DNA from: an uncultured Verrucomicrobiota bacterium
Lineage (GTDB): Bacteria > Verrucomicrobiota > Verrucomicrobiia > Chthoniobacterales > SZAS-18
Length of the DNA: 5,404 nucleotides
Assembly: GCA_937871685.1 (NCBI GenBank)
Contig: CALMOL010000451.1
Span: 1 to 5,404, forward strand
Direction of reading: 5' to 3'
Every line of letters starts with the position of its first letter. Within the stretch, counting starts at the first letter, position 1. The position numbers and the translations under genes are program-made. The notes beneath the pieces are model-generated. The model searched no databases. It saw nothing but the letters and a program-made list of their open reading frames with translations, and was not told the origin of the DNA. Of this stretch, positions 1 to 5,404 are shown piece after piece.

Positions 1-2097
1 GGCGATGGTGATCGGCGAGCTGCCCGCGCTGATGGAGAACACGTTCACGCTGCCGGCCACGAGCGGCCCGGTCGCGGGGGAACCGGGGCCGGAAGGAACG
101 AGGGAAAGGGTGAGGTTCGGTCCGACGATGGCGGAGGAGCCGGCGTTGATTCCACCCGGTCCGTTGGAAAAAATCACGCTGGTGGCGCTGGCGCCGAGCG
201 TGAGCCCGGCCGGCAGGAGGACCTCGGCGCCGATGGCATTGAAGGAGGCGAGCGCGGCCCCGAGGTTGGCGGTGCCAAAGGTGAGCGTGCCGCCGGACGA
301 GAGCTGGAGCGTGCTGGCGTTGACGAGCCCGGAGAGCGTCAGGTTGCGGGCGGCGGTGAAGGCGGCCGTCGTCGCGTTCACCTGACCGGAGACGAAGGCG
401 TCGCGCAGCGCCTTGGAAATCTGCACGTCGGCGGCAGTGACGGTGCCCGAGATCGTCGCGTCCTGCTCGGCGGCGAGGAGGACCGAGCCCTGCGGAAGAT
501 TCACCGTAGCGGAGAGGACGGCGTTGCCGTTGGTGGTCAGGCCGCGCGCGTAGAGCGTGAGCGCGGCATCGGTGCCGGTCACAGTGACGTTCGAGCCGAG
601 CGTGACGTTGCCCTCCTGCGAGGCGAGCAACAGCCCGCACAGCCCGCTGAGATTCAGCCTGAAGGGCGCGGTGCCGGTGAGAATGCTGCCGCCGGATACG
701 AAGGCCACGTCCACCGGACCGTTCGTGGTGTTGAAGGTCGGATTGCCGTTGAAGGTGATGTCGCCAAGGAACTTGAACACGGCCACGCCGGCCGCCGGGA
801 ACACGCCGCCGCGCGGGCCGCGGCCGAAGAAGGCGTCGGTGAGGGGAACGGTGGTGTCGAGCGGGCTGAGGCGAGAGAAGACGCCGGGCGTGCTGCTCGT
901 GAAAAGATAGGTGTTCGCCGGGCCATCCGTGGCCGCGCCGCGGTAGATGCGGCCGAACTGATCAACGTCGCCCGCGCGCTGGATCACCGGGTCCGTGAGG
1001 ATCGTGGTGGCCGAGGAGATGCCGAGGTTGCCGGGATTCTCGATGGCGGATCCGAACTTCGACGGCGAGGGCGTCGGGGACGGGGTCGGCGAGGGCGTGA
1101 GGCTCGGCGCGGGCGAAGGGGTCGGGCTTGGCGTCGGCGAAGCGGTCGGGGAGGGTGAAGCGGTTGGCGACGGCGAGGCCGTTGGCGGCGGACCGGCCGT
1201 CGGTTCCGGCGTGGCGGGCACACGGTCGTTGCGCACGTAGCGCTCCGGCTCGGCGTTGAAGCGCGTGTTGAGCGTGGCAGGCACGTCGGTGGGCTTGATG
1301 AGCACCTCGGTGCCCTTGCCCATGATGGCGAGATTGGTTTCGACGAGGCGGCCGGAGGCTTTCTCCTTGCCCTGCTGCGCGGCGGCGGCGGCGATGAGGG
1401 GAGTCTCAACGCCGCGGCCGGAGGTGCCGCCGGCGCGCGCGGGATCGCGCGGCCAAAACCGATTGTTCACGAGCAGGGACGTGTCCGCGAGGCGCGTGAT
1501 GTCCACGTCCACGGACGAGGGGAGCTGCACGGCATCCGGCGTGGTGATGAGCATCTGCCCGGCGTTGAGGAGCACGGACTCACCGACGCGGTTGTTCAGG
1601 TAGAGCCGGAGCGTTCCCTCGAGGACGATGACCTTGATGTAGCCGCGGCGCTTTTTTTTCTTTGAGCCGGGCGGCGGGTTTTGGTCCGGCGTGTATTCGA
1701 GGAGAATCGTGGTGCCCGTGATGGCGGCGGTGACGGCCGCGGTGCGGATCTTGGCGCCGCCGGCGCTCTTGGGCACTTGGAGGAGCATGGTGCCCTGCTC
1801 GAGCTGGAGGTCGCGCGTGCCGCCCTCGAAGGTGAACACCGTGTTCGCGCCGAGGCGGGTGAGCGTGCGGTCCGAAAACTCCAGTTCGGCGCGGGATTGC
1901 AGGCCGGTGCGCAAACCCTGCTCGCCCGCGATCTTTTCGCCGGAGGTGGCGGCGCGGTCGGCATCACCGGAGCGCGTGACCTTCACCTCGTTGATGACGG
2001 CGTTGACCGTGGCCTGCTTGAGCGGCGCGGCCGGGAAGGCGGGCGCAAGGAGCAGGGAGGCGACGAACGCGAGCGGGGGAAAGATTCGGCGTTTCAT
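1..2097 (-). CDS. Secreted FecR-domain protein with Pro-Thr-Ser linker and beta-repeat region (3' end beyond the window)
   Basis: The frame is open for 699 codons from the ATG at 2097-2095 to position 1 without a stop, so the C-terminus is missing. The start is chosen because it gives a good signal peptide: MKRR, a hydrophobic core of about residues 6-20, and an APA or PAA cleavage site near 20-24. No Shine-Dalgarno is visible. Residues of about 50-210 form a FecR-type domain, with GEQGLRTG, a LELEQGTMLLQVP-like strand (98-109) and the hallmark IRTAAVTAAITGTT (117-130), then a strand-rich segment ending near NNRFWP. A lysine run (146-149) sits in a loop between strands. Residues of about 295-346 are a Pro/Thr/Ser linker. 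From about 347 onward short beta strands rich in G, N, T, S and L (SGTVTAADVQISK, NLTLSGLVNASTLQ) resemble filamentous-haemagglutinin or autotransporter-like helices. Inferred role: an exported surface or periplasmic protein. No sigma factor or TonB receptor gene is adjacent, so the classical FecR anti-sigma role is not supported. Function is unknown. Confidence 0.85.
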   Translation of the reverse strand, partial: MKRRIFPPLAFVASLLLAPAFPAAPLKQATVNAVINEVKVTRSGDADRAATSGEKIAGEQGLRTGLQSRAELEFSDRTLTRLGANTVFTFEGGTRDLQLEQGTMLLQVPKSAGGAKIRTAAVTAAITGTTILLEYTPDQNPPPGSKKKKRRGYIKVIVLEGTLRLYLNNRVGESVLLNAGQMLITTPDAVQLPSSVDVDITRLADTSLLVNNRFWPRDPARAGGTSGRGVETPLIAAAAAQQGKEKASGRLVETNLAIMGKGTEVLIKPTDVPATLNTRFNAEPERYVRNDRVPATPEPTAGPPPTASPSPTASPSPTASPTPSPTPSPAPSLTPSPTPSPTPSPSKFGSAIENPGNLGISSATTILTDPVIQRAGDVDQFGRIYRGAATDGPANTYLFTSSTPGVFSRLSPLDTTVPLTDAFFGRGPRGGVFPAAGVAVFKFLGDITFNGNPTFNTTNGPVDVAFVSGGSILTGTAPFRLNLSGLCGLLLASQEGNVTLGSNVTVTGTDAALTLYARGLTTNGNAVLSATVNLPQGSVLLAAEQDATISGTVTAADVQISKALRDAFVSGQVNATTAAFTAARNLTLSGLVNASTLQLSSGGTLTFGTANLGAALASFNAIGAEVLLPAGLTLGASATSVIFSNGPGGINAGSSAIVGPNLTLSLVPSGPGSPATGPLVAGSVNVFSISAGSSPITIA
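1060..1215 (-). repeat. Coding tandem repeat: Pro-Thr/Ser-Pro linker
   Basis: About 52 codons of the FecR-domain gene (residues of about 295-346) are a degenerate six-base repeat encoding alternating proline with Thr/Ser/Ala, as in PTASPSPTASPTPSPTP. The proline codons are mostly CCG or CCC. It separates the N-terminal FecR domain from the beta-repeat region and should be an extended, flexible spacer. Repeats of this kind often vary in length between strains through slippage; this is known of the class and not shown here. Confidence 0.85.
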
Positions 2098-2109
2098 GCG
2101 GAGTGGCCG

Positions 2110-2138
2110 AGAATGGCGGGGTGGCGCGGCGGCGACAA
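2110..2138 (-). promoter_or_regulatory. Candidate sigma70-type promoter of the FecR-domain gene
   Basis: On the minus strand TTGTCG (2138-2133) is followed after exactly 17 bases by CATTCT (2115-2110), 12 bases before the ATG. The -35 matches TTGACA at four of six positions and the -10 is weak (three of six). The predicted transcript would have only a few untranslated bases, which fits the absence of a Shine-Dalgarno. This rests on pattern matching alone. Confidence 0.3.
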
Positions 2139-2145
2139 GCGTTTT

Positions 2146-2167
2146 GCGCCGGGGTTTTGGCCGGCGC
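2146..2167. other. Perfect 7-bp hairpin upstream of the FecR-domain gene
   Basis: GCGCCGG (2146-2152) and CCGGCGC (2161-2167) are perfect inverted copies around the eight-base loop GGTTTTGG. The site lies just upstream of the candidate promoter. It could be an operator or an extruded structure; no poly-T tract follows a stem as expected for an intrinsic terminator. In such GC-rich DNA a chance origin is possible. Confidence 0.35.
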
Positions 2168-2195
2168 GGTCAGGCGGAGTCCGGGCGCTAAAGGG

Positions 2196-2333
2196 TCTTG
2201 ATGGAGGGCGGGAACTCGCTCCTGCTCTTCACCCGGCAGCGCCTGAATCCGGCGACGTGGACTCCTGCCGGCGACACCGCCCTGGTCCTAGGCCGTGCTG
2301 AGAGCGGGAGCAAGCTCCCGCACTCCATAAAGA
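2196..2333. repeat. REP/BIME-like or MITE-like element with 32-bp terminal inverted repeats
   Basis: The left end (2196-2227) and the reverse complement of the right end (2302-2333) match at 27 of 32 positions; both carry ATGGAG, GCGGGA, CT, GCTCC and GCTC in the same order. Each end is itself a small palindrome. The right one is perfect: GCGGGAGC (2304-2311), AA, GCTCCCGC (2314-2321). Between them lie about 74 bases with a further inverted pair, CCGGCAG (2233-2239) and CTGCCGG (2265-2271), and a CCTAGG palindrome near 2287. Two inverted palindromic units around a spacer is the layout of BIMEs, which RAYT transposases are thought to mobilise. No transposase is in the window. It lies between the divergent FecR-domain and DUF1232 genes and could affect either transcript. 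Whether it is multicopy cannot be seen here. Confidence 0.7.
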
Positions 2334-2369
2334 TCATCCGCAAGCCGGGCGGGCGGACGCGCGAAATTT

Positions 2370-2398
2370 CTTCCCCCGCCGCGCCAGCCCGTTAGCAT
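2370..2398 (+). promoter_or_regulatory. Weak candidate promoter of the DUF1232 gene
   Basis: TAGCAT (2393-2398) resembles a -10 hexamer at four of six positions and ends eight bases before the GTG start, so a transcript from it would be close to leaderless. The only -35-like sequence at the right spacing (CTTCCC, 2370-2375) is poor. Offered as a guess because the rest of the gap near the gene is the repeat element. Confidence 0.2.
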
Positions 2399-2406
2399 CG
2401 CGAGGC

Positions 2407-2826
2407 GTGAACCAGCTCGAAAAATACATCGTCCAATCCTCCGAAGGACTCACCATCGAGGAAGTCGAGGAAGCGGTGCGCGACATCCCCATGATCCGCG
2501 CGGAACTCGCCACGGTGGAGCTGCCGAAACAATTCCCGCACCTGCCGGTGCAGACTGATCTGCTGTGCCGCTTCGTGGAGGACGTGTATGGTGGCCAAGT
2601 CTCGCGCGAGGACGCCGGGTCGGCGTTCCTTGAGGCGGTCTTCGCGGTGCGCTACTTCCACAAGCCCATCGACGTGATCCCCGACCACCTCCCGCGTATC
2701 GGCAAGCTCGACGACGCGATGATCGTGCAAACGGTGATCCACCGGCACGCCGCCGTCTTCCGCGCCTTTTCCCGGCAGAGCGGCCTGCCTTGGGAGGACA
2801 TCGGCGTGCTGACCGAGAAGGGCTGA
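2407..2826 (+). CDS. DUF1232 (YkvA-like) domain protein
   Basis: A 139-residue protein starting at GTG. No ATG occurs nearby in frame, and GAGG just before the GTG is too close to be a good ribosome binding site. The C-terminal half carries the DUF1232 signature at residues of about 72-115: YFHKPIDVIPDHLPRIGKLDD, matching the family pattern of an aromatic residue, P-x-D-x-IPD, then G-x-x-DD. The N-terminal 70 residues are acidic and probably helical and are not recognised. There is no signal peptide. In some DUF1232 proteins the core region is hydrophobic and predicted to be membrane-associated; here it is rather polar, so a cytosolic protein is likelier. Family function is unknown. The gene stands alone, divergent from the FecR-domain gene and convergent with the ATP-grasp gene, and its stop is followed after one base by an inverted-repeat element. 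Confidence 0.85.
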   Translation: MNQLEKYIVQSSEGLTIEEVEEAVRDIPMIRAELATVELPKQFPHLPVQTDLLCRFVEDVYGGQVSREDAGSAFLEAVFAVRYFHKPIDVIPDHLPRIGKLDDAMIVQTVIHRHAAVFRAFSRQSGLPWEDIGVLTEKG

Positions 2827-2827
2827 A

Positions 2828-2964
2828 GGCCGAGAGGATGGAAGATGGCAAGGAGCGGGTGATCCATGCACGCCGCCAGACGCGTGGACGCAGGTCAACT
2901 CCGAAGAGGACTGCCGCGGCGGGTCAATCGCTCGCGCCATCATCCATCTTCGATCCTCTCAGCC
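2828..2964. repeat. Inverted-repeat element, GAGGATGG family, copy 1 (137 bp)
   Basis: The left arm (2828-2862) begins GGCCGAGAGGATGGAAGATGG-like and the reverse complement of the right arm (2924-2964) begins GGCTGAGAGGATCGAAG. The outer 21 bases of the arms (2828-2848 and 2944-2964) match at 19 positions. The arms are homologous to those of the second copy at 4174-4304, including the inner part (GGCAAGGAGCGGGTGA here, GGCAGGGAGTCGGTGA there). The left arm has two GATGGA-type units where the other three arms have three. The element fills nearly all of the space between the convergent DUF1232 and ATP-grasp genes, ending about ten bases from the ATP-grasp stop. Transcribed from either side it would fold into a long hairpin that may help end or protect transcripts, but there is no poly-T tract. 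Confidence 0.75.
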
Positions 2965-2974
2965 TTTCTCGGCC

Positions 2975-4162
2975 TCACTCCGTCGCCTTCGCGGGCAGCG
3001 GCGCGCTGGCGTGGAAGTCGCGCTGGACGCGCTCGATGTATTGGCGCTGCAACTCCACCACCCGGTCGGCGGAGGGCGAGCGCCAGATGAGAGCGACGTG
3101 GTAGCGCTTCGGGATGCGCATCACCACCTCGGGATCGGCGAACACGCTTTGGTCGGGCCATTCCTGCCGCGCGAGCGAGACGAGCAGGCCGGCGTAATCG
3201 CGGCGCACTTCGGGCAGGCGGTAGTCCTCGCCGAGGATCTCGACGCGGGCCCACTCGGCCCAGAGGTTTACGTTGCTCGCCGTCTCGACCAGCTCGGCGA
3301 TGTTCGCGCCGCCGACGCGGGCGGAGGTTTCGAGGAAGTGGAAGGTGCCGTCGTCCGAGCGGATGAACTCGGTGTGCGAGGCGCCGCGGACGTGCCCCAT
3401 GGCGCTAAGGACGCAGGCGTTGGCGTGCAGTAATTTGCGGGCGTCATCGGAGTCGTATTCGAGCACGCGCGAGGAGAAGATGCCGCCGCCGTGCGCCACC
3501 TGCATGGGCGGCGCGCCGTAGCGGCACGCGACGGCGAAGATCACCGCGCGGTCGTTCACGAGGGAATCGACGTGGAAGACCTCGCCGGGCACGAAGCGCT
3601 CGAAGACGTAGAAGGACTGCTTGTCGCCGAGCTGGTCGAGGGCCGGCCAGAGTTCCTCCGGCCGGTGGACCTTGCGGATGCCGAGCGCGGAAGCCTCGAA
3701 GCGCGGCTTGAGCAGCCACGGGCCGGGCACGCGCGCCATGTATTCCTCCAGGTCGGGGTAGTGGATCACCGGCACGAACTCGGGCACGGGGATGCCGGCC
3801 TCCTTGGCGCGCAGGCGCATGGCGAGCTTGTCGCGGAAGTAGCGCGCGGTGGTGTCGCCCATGCCGGGCACGCGCAGGTGCTCGCGCAGGGCGGCGGCGG
3901 TCTCCACGTCATAGTCGTCCAGGGCCACGATGCGGTCGAGCCGGTGCCGGCGCGCGAGGTAGGAGACGCCGAGGATCACGTCCTCGCGCCGCCATTCCTT
4001 GTCCTTGTCCGGGATGTAGAAAGTCTCATCGATGGCCTCGCGCGGCCAGGGCGCGCCCTCCAGGCTCTTGGAGGTGAGCAGCAGCACGCGCCAGCCCAGC
4101 GCCTTGGCCGAGCGCAGGAAGGCGTGGCCTTTCTCGAAAGAAGCGACGCAGAGGATGGTCAT
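2975..4162 (-). CDS. ATP-grasp domain ligase-type enzyme
   Basis: A 395-residue protein starting at ATG, with no clear Shine-Dalgarno. The N-terminus (residues 1-95) is a pre-ATP-grasp Rossmann-like region: ILCVASFEKG, a strand VLLLTSK, and IVALDDYDVETAA. The ATP-grasp lid and core follow: RDKLAMRLRAKEAGIPVPEF (110-129), nucleotide lysine in WLLKPR (K152), the adenine-binding hinge FYVFERFVPGE (184-194), and the metal and phosphate loop HTEFI (263-267) and FLETSARVGG (276-285) with Glu265 and Glu278 as likely Mg ligands. Enzymes of this fold join a carboxylate, activated as acyl phosphate, to an amine or thiol. The sequence resembles the carbamoyl-phosphate-synthase-like/carnosine-synthase-like group of stand-alone ligases, but the substrate cannot be read from it. 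No signal peptide, so cytosolic. The dipeptidase gene lies 101 bp upstream on the same strand, and a repeat element occupies that gap, so co-transcription would have to pass through its hairpin. Confidence 0.88.
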   Translation of the reverse strand: MTILCVASFEKGHAFLRSAKALGWRVLLLTSKSLEGAPWPREAIDETFYIPDKDKEWRREDVILGVSYLARRHRLDRIVALDDYDVETAAALREHLRVPGMGDTTARYFRDKLAMRLRAKEAGIPVPEFVPVIHYPDLEEYMARVPGPWLLKPRFEASALGIRKVHRPEELWPALDQLGDKQSFYVFERFVPGEVFHVDSLVNDRAVIFAVACRYGAPPMQVAHGGGIFSSRVLEYDSDDARKLLHANACVLSAMGHVRGASHTEFIRSDDGTFHFLETSARVGGANIAELVETASNVNLWAEWARVEILGEDYRLPEVRRDYAGLLVSLARQEWPDQSVFADPEVVMRIPKRYHVALIWRSPSADRVVELQRQYIERVQRDFHASAPLPAKATE

Positions 4163-4173
4163 GGCGGAGACAA

Positions 4174-4304
4174 GCCGAGAGGATGGAGGATGGAGGATGG
4201 CAGGAAGTCAATGAGTAGGTCGAGCACCAAAGGGCTGGCGAGCGAAGAAAGCCTGCGAGCTGTTCACCGACTCCCTGCCATCCTCCATCTTTCATCCTCT
4301 CGGC
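4174..4304. repeat. Inverted-repeat element, GAGGATGG family, copy 2 (131 bp)
   Basis: The left arm at 4174-4209 and the reverse complement of 4269-4304 match at 33 of 36 positions; weaker similarity continues to 4214 and 4264. Both arms start GCCGAGAGGATG, continue through repeated GATGGA-type units and end GGCAGG(A/G)AGTC. The loop (about 4215-4263) is not repetitive and differs from that of copy 1. The left end lies 11 bases upstream of the ATP-grasp start codon. The right arm lies inside the dipeptidase gene and contains its stop codon. A TTGACT hexamer, five of six to a -35, reads toward the ATP-grasp gene at 4211-4206 but has no convincing -10. No transposase is seen; the element looks non-autonomous. 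Confidence 0.8.
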
Positions 4305-5404
4305 CCTTCTCCACCGCCCGGAGCACGCGCAGGAAGTTCCCGCCGGCCAGCTTCTTCAAGGCGCGCTCGCGCCAGCCGCGGCGGATCAGCTCGGCGAAGA
4401 GCCGGGGGAAGCGGCCGACGTGCTCCAAGCCGATGGGCGCGGGGCCGCCGAAGTAGTCGGAGCCGATGCCGACGTGGTCCTCGCCGGCCTTCGCGGCGAG
4501 GTATTCGATGTGGTCGCAGACCTGCGCGAGCGTGGCGCGCGGCGGCGGGCCGGCCTCGTGCGTGCGGGCGGTGATCTCGGCCTCGCTCGGGCGGCGGAAC
4601 ATCTTGCCGTAGGCGTCCTCGAAGGGGCGGTCCCAGTCGCGCACGGCCTGCGAGACGAAGGCGGGCACGAAGGTGGCCATGACGATGCCGCCGTTCTCGC
4701 GCAGGCGGGCGAGCACATCGTCGGGGGCGTTGCGCGGGTGGTCGCACCGCGCGCGGGCGTTGGCGTGGGTGATGGCGACGGGGACGCGGCTCAATTCGAG
4801 CGCCTGGAGCTGGGCCGCCGGCGTGGTGTGGGAGAGGTCCACGAGCATGCCGAGGCGGTTCATCTCGCGGATGACATCACGGCCGAAATCCGTGAGGCCG
4901 CCATGGCGCGGGGCGTCGGTGGCGGAGTCCACCCAGTCGATGGTCTCGTTGTGGCAGAGCGTGAGGTAGCGCACGCCAAGGCGATAGAAAACGCGCAGCG
5001 CAGGGAGCGAATTCTCGAGGGCGGCGCCGTTCTCTACGCAAAGGAAGGAAGCCACGCGGCCGGCGCGCTTGGCGCGCATCACGTCCGCGGCGCAGAAGGC
5101 GGGCATGAGCGTGTCCGGGTGCAGCGCGACCATGCGGCGGACCAGCTCGATCAGCTCGAGCGCCGTGCGCAGATGATCGCCCAACGGCGTGGGCACGAAG
5201 GCGGCCCACCACTGCGCTCCCACAAGGCCGGCGCGGAGGCGGGGCAGGTCGGTGTCGCGTCCGGGGCGGGTGCGGCCGAGGCCGTAGGCGCGCACGTCGC
5301 CGGGCGCGGATTTGTCGCGATGGATGACCCACGGGAGGTCGTTATGGCCGTCCACGAGCGGCGCGGAGGCGTCGGCGCGAACGCGGCGCGTGACGACGAG
5401 CCCG
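4264..5404 (-). CDS. Peptidase family M19 (renal/membrane) dipeptidase, N-terminus beyond the window
   Basis: A zinc dipeptidase of the TIM-barrel M19 family, which cleaves dipeptides, including some with D-residues. The frame is open to the right edge (GLVVTRRVRADASAPLVDGHND). A GTG at 5355 could be taken as a start, but it is the Val of the conserved LVDGHNDLPW motif, so the real start lies further upstream. Counting from that Val as 1, the binuclear metal ligands are all present: His4 and Asp6 (DGHND), Glu108 (FLCVENG), His176 (LVDLSH) and His197 (AITHANARA). Arg208 (CDHPRN) and Asp300 (GIGSDYFGG) match the substrate-binding Arg and catalytic-site Asp of human DPEP1. The family's usual GSDFDG is altered to GSDYFGG. 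The typical C-terminal GGNFLRVL is followed by AVEK and then 13 residues, GREDERWRMAGSR, encoded by the arm of an inverted-repeat element. About 380 residues are visible, close to full length. It probably acts on short peptides; location cannot be judged without the N-terminus. Confidence 0.9.
   Translation of the reverse strand, partial: GLVVTRRVRADASAPLVDGHNDLPWVIHRDKSAPGDVRAYGLGRTRPGRDTDLPRLRAGLVGAQWWAAFVPTPLGDHLRTALELIELVRRMVALHPDTLMPAFCAADVMRAKRAGRVASFLCVENGAALENSLPALRVFYRLGVRYLTLCHNETIDWVDSATDAPRHGGLTDFGRDVIREMNRLGMLVDLSHTTPAAQLQALELSRVPVAITHANARARCDHPRNAPDDVLARLRENGGIVMATFVPAFVSQAVRDWDRPFEDAYGKMFRRPSEAEITARTHEAGPPPRATLAQVCDHIEYLAAKAGEDHVGIGSDYFGGPAPIGLEHVGRFPRLFAELIRRGWRERALKKLAGGNFLRVLRAVEKGREDERWRMAGSR

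Noticed and set aside
1681..2301. Plus-strand open frame of 206 codons
   Set aside because: It is antisense to the signal peptide and FecR domain and runs on through the promoter gap into the repeat element; low-complexity Gly/Ala/Arg translation without motifs.
2198..2395. Plus-strand 65-codon frame in the gap before the DUF1232 gene
   Set aside because: Most of it is the inverted-repeat element, including both palindromic ends, so the open frame is probably incidental.
2392..2943. Minus-strand frame of 183 codons opposite the DUF1232 gene
   Set aside because: The plus strand carries the recognisable DUF1232 signature; this frame is its antisense and also runs through a repeat element.
2828..2964. 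CRISPR array or intrinsic terminator for the GAGGATGG repeats
   Set aside because: The repeats are inverted, not direct with regular spacers, and no poly-T tract follows the stem, so neither label fits well. A role in ending transcripts remains possible.
3491..4456. Plus-strand open frame of 321 codons
   Set aside because: It lies opposite the ATP-grasp and dipeptidase genes, whose conserved motifs are clear. Its translation is His/Ala/Gly/Val-rich, as expected from the antisense of GC-rich coding DNA.
5353..5355. GTG at 5355 as the start of the dipeptidase
   Set aside because: It is the Val within the conserved LVDGHND motif, and the frame stays open with plausible coding sequence to the window edge.

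Overview
The window is very GC-rich, with most third codon positions G or C. It appears to come from the chromosome of a high-GC Gram-negative bacterium. The best guess is a member of the Verrucomicrobiota, perhaps Opitutaceae. The reasons are a large secreted FecR-domain/beta-repeat protein with a Pro-Thr-Ser linker, genes without clear Shine-Dalgarno sequences, and intergenic spaces full of small inverted-repeat elements. This assignment is inferred from style; no marker gene is present.

Layout from left to right. Positions 1-2097 (minus strand) hold the first 699 codons of a secreted FecR-domain protein that runs off the left edge. Positions 2098-2406 are a 309-base gap. It holds a candidate promoter for the FecR gene, a short hairpin, and a 138-bp REP/BIME-like element with 32-bp imperfect terminal inverted repeats. 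Positions 2407-2826 (plus strand) encode a small DUF1232 (YkvA-like) protein. Positions 2827-2974, between convergent genes, are almost entirely one copy of a second inverted-repeat family. Positions 2975-4162 (minus) encode an ATP-grasp ligase-type enzyme. Positions 4163-4263 and the end of the next gene hold a second copy of the same family. Positions 4264-5404 (minus) encode a peptidase family M19 (membrane/renal) dipeptidase whose N-terminus lies beyond the right edge.

The dipeptidase and the ATP-grasp protein are codirectional and 101 bp apart. They could be co-transcribed and act on related small peptides or amino-acid conjugates (one hydrolysing, one ligating), but nothing in the sequence proves this. 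The FecR protein and the DUF1232 protein have no evident functional link to that pair.

The most unusual content is the repeats. Two unrelated families of about 131-138 bp inverted-repeat elements occupy all three intergenic spaces. One copy has become part of a gene: it encodes the last 13 residues and the stop codon of the dipeptidase.
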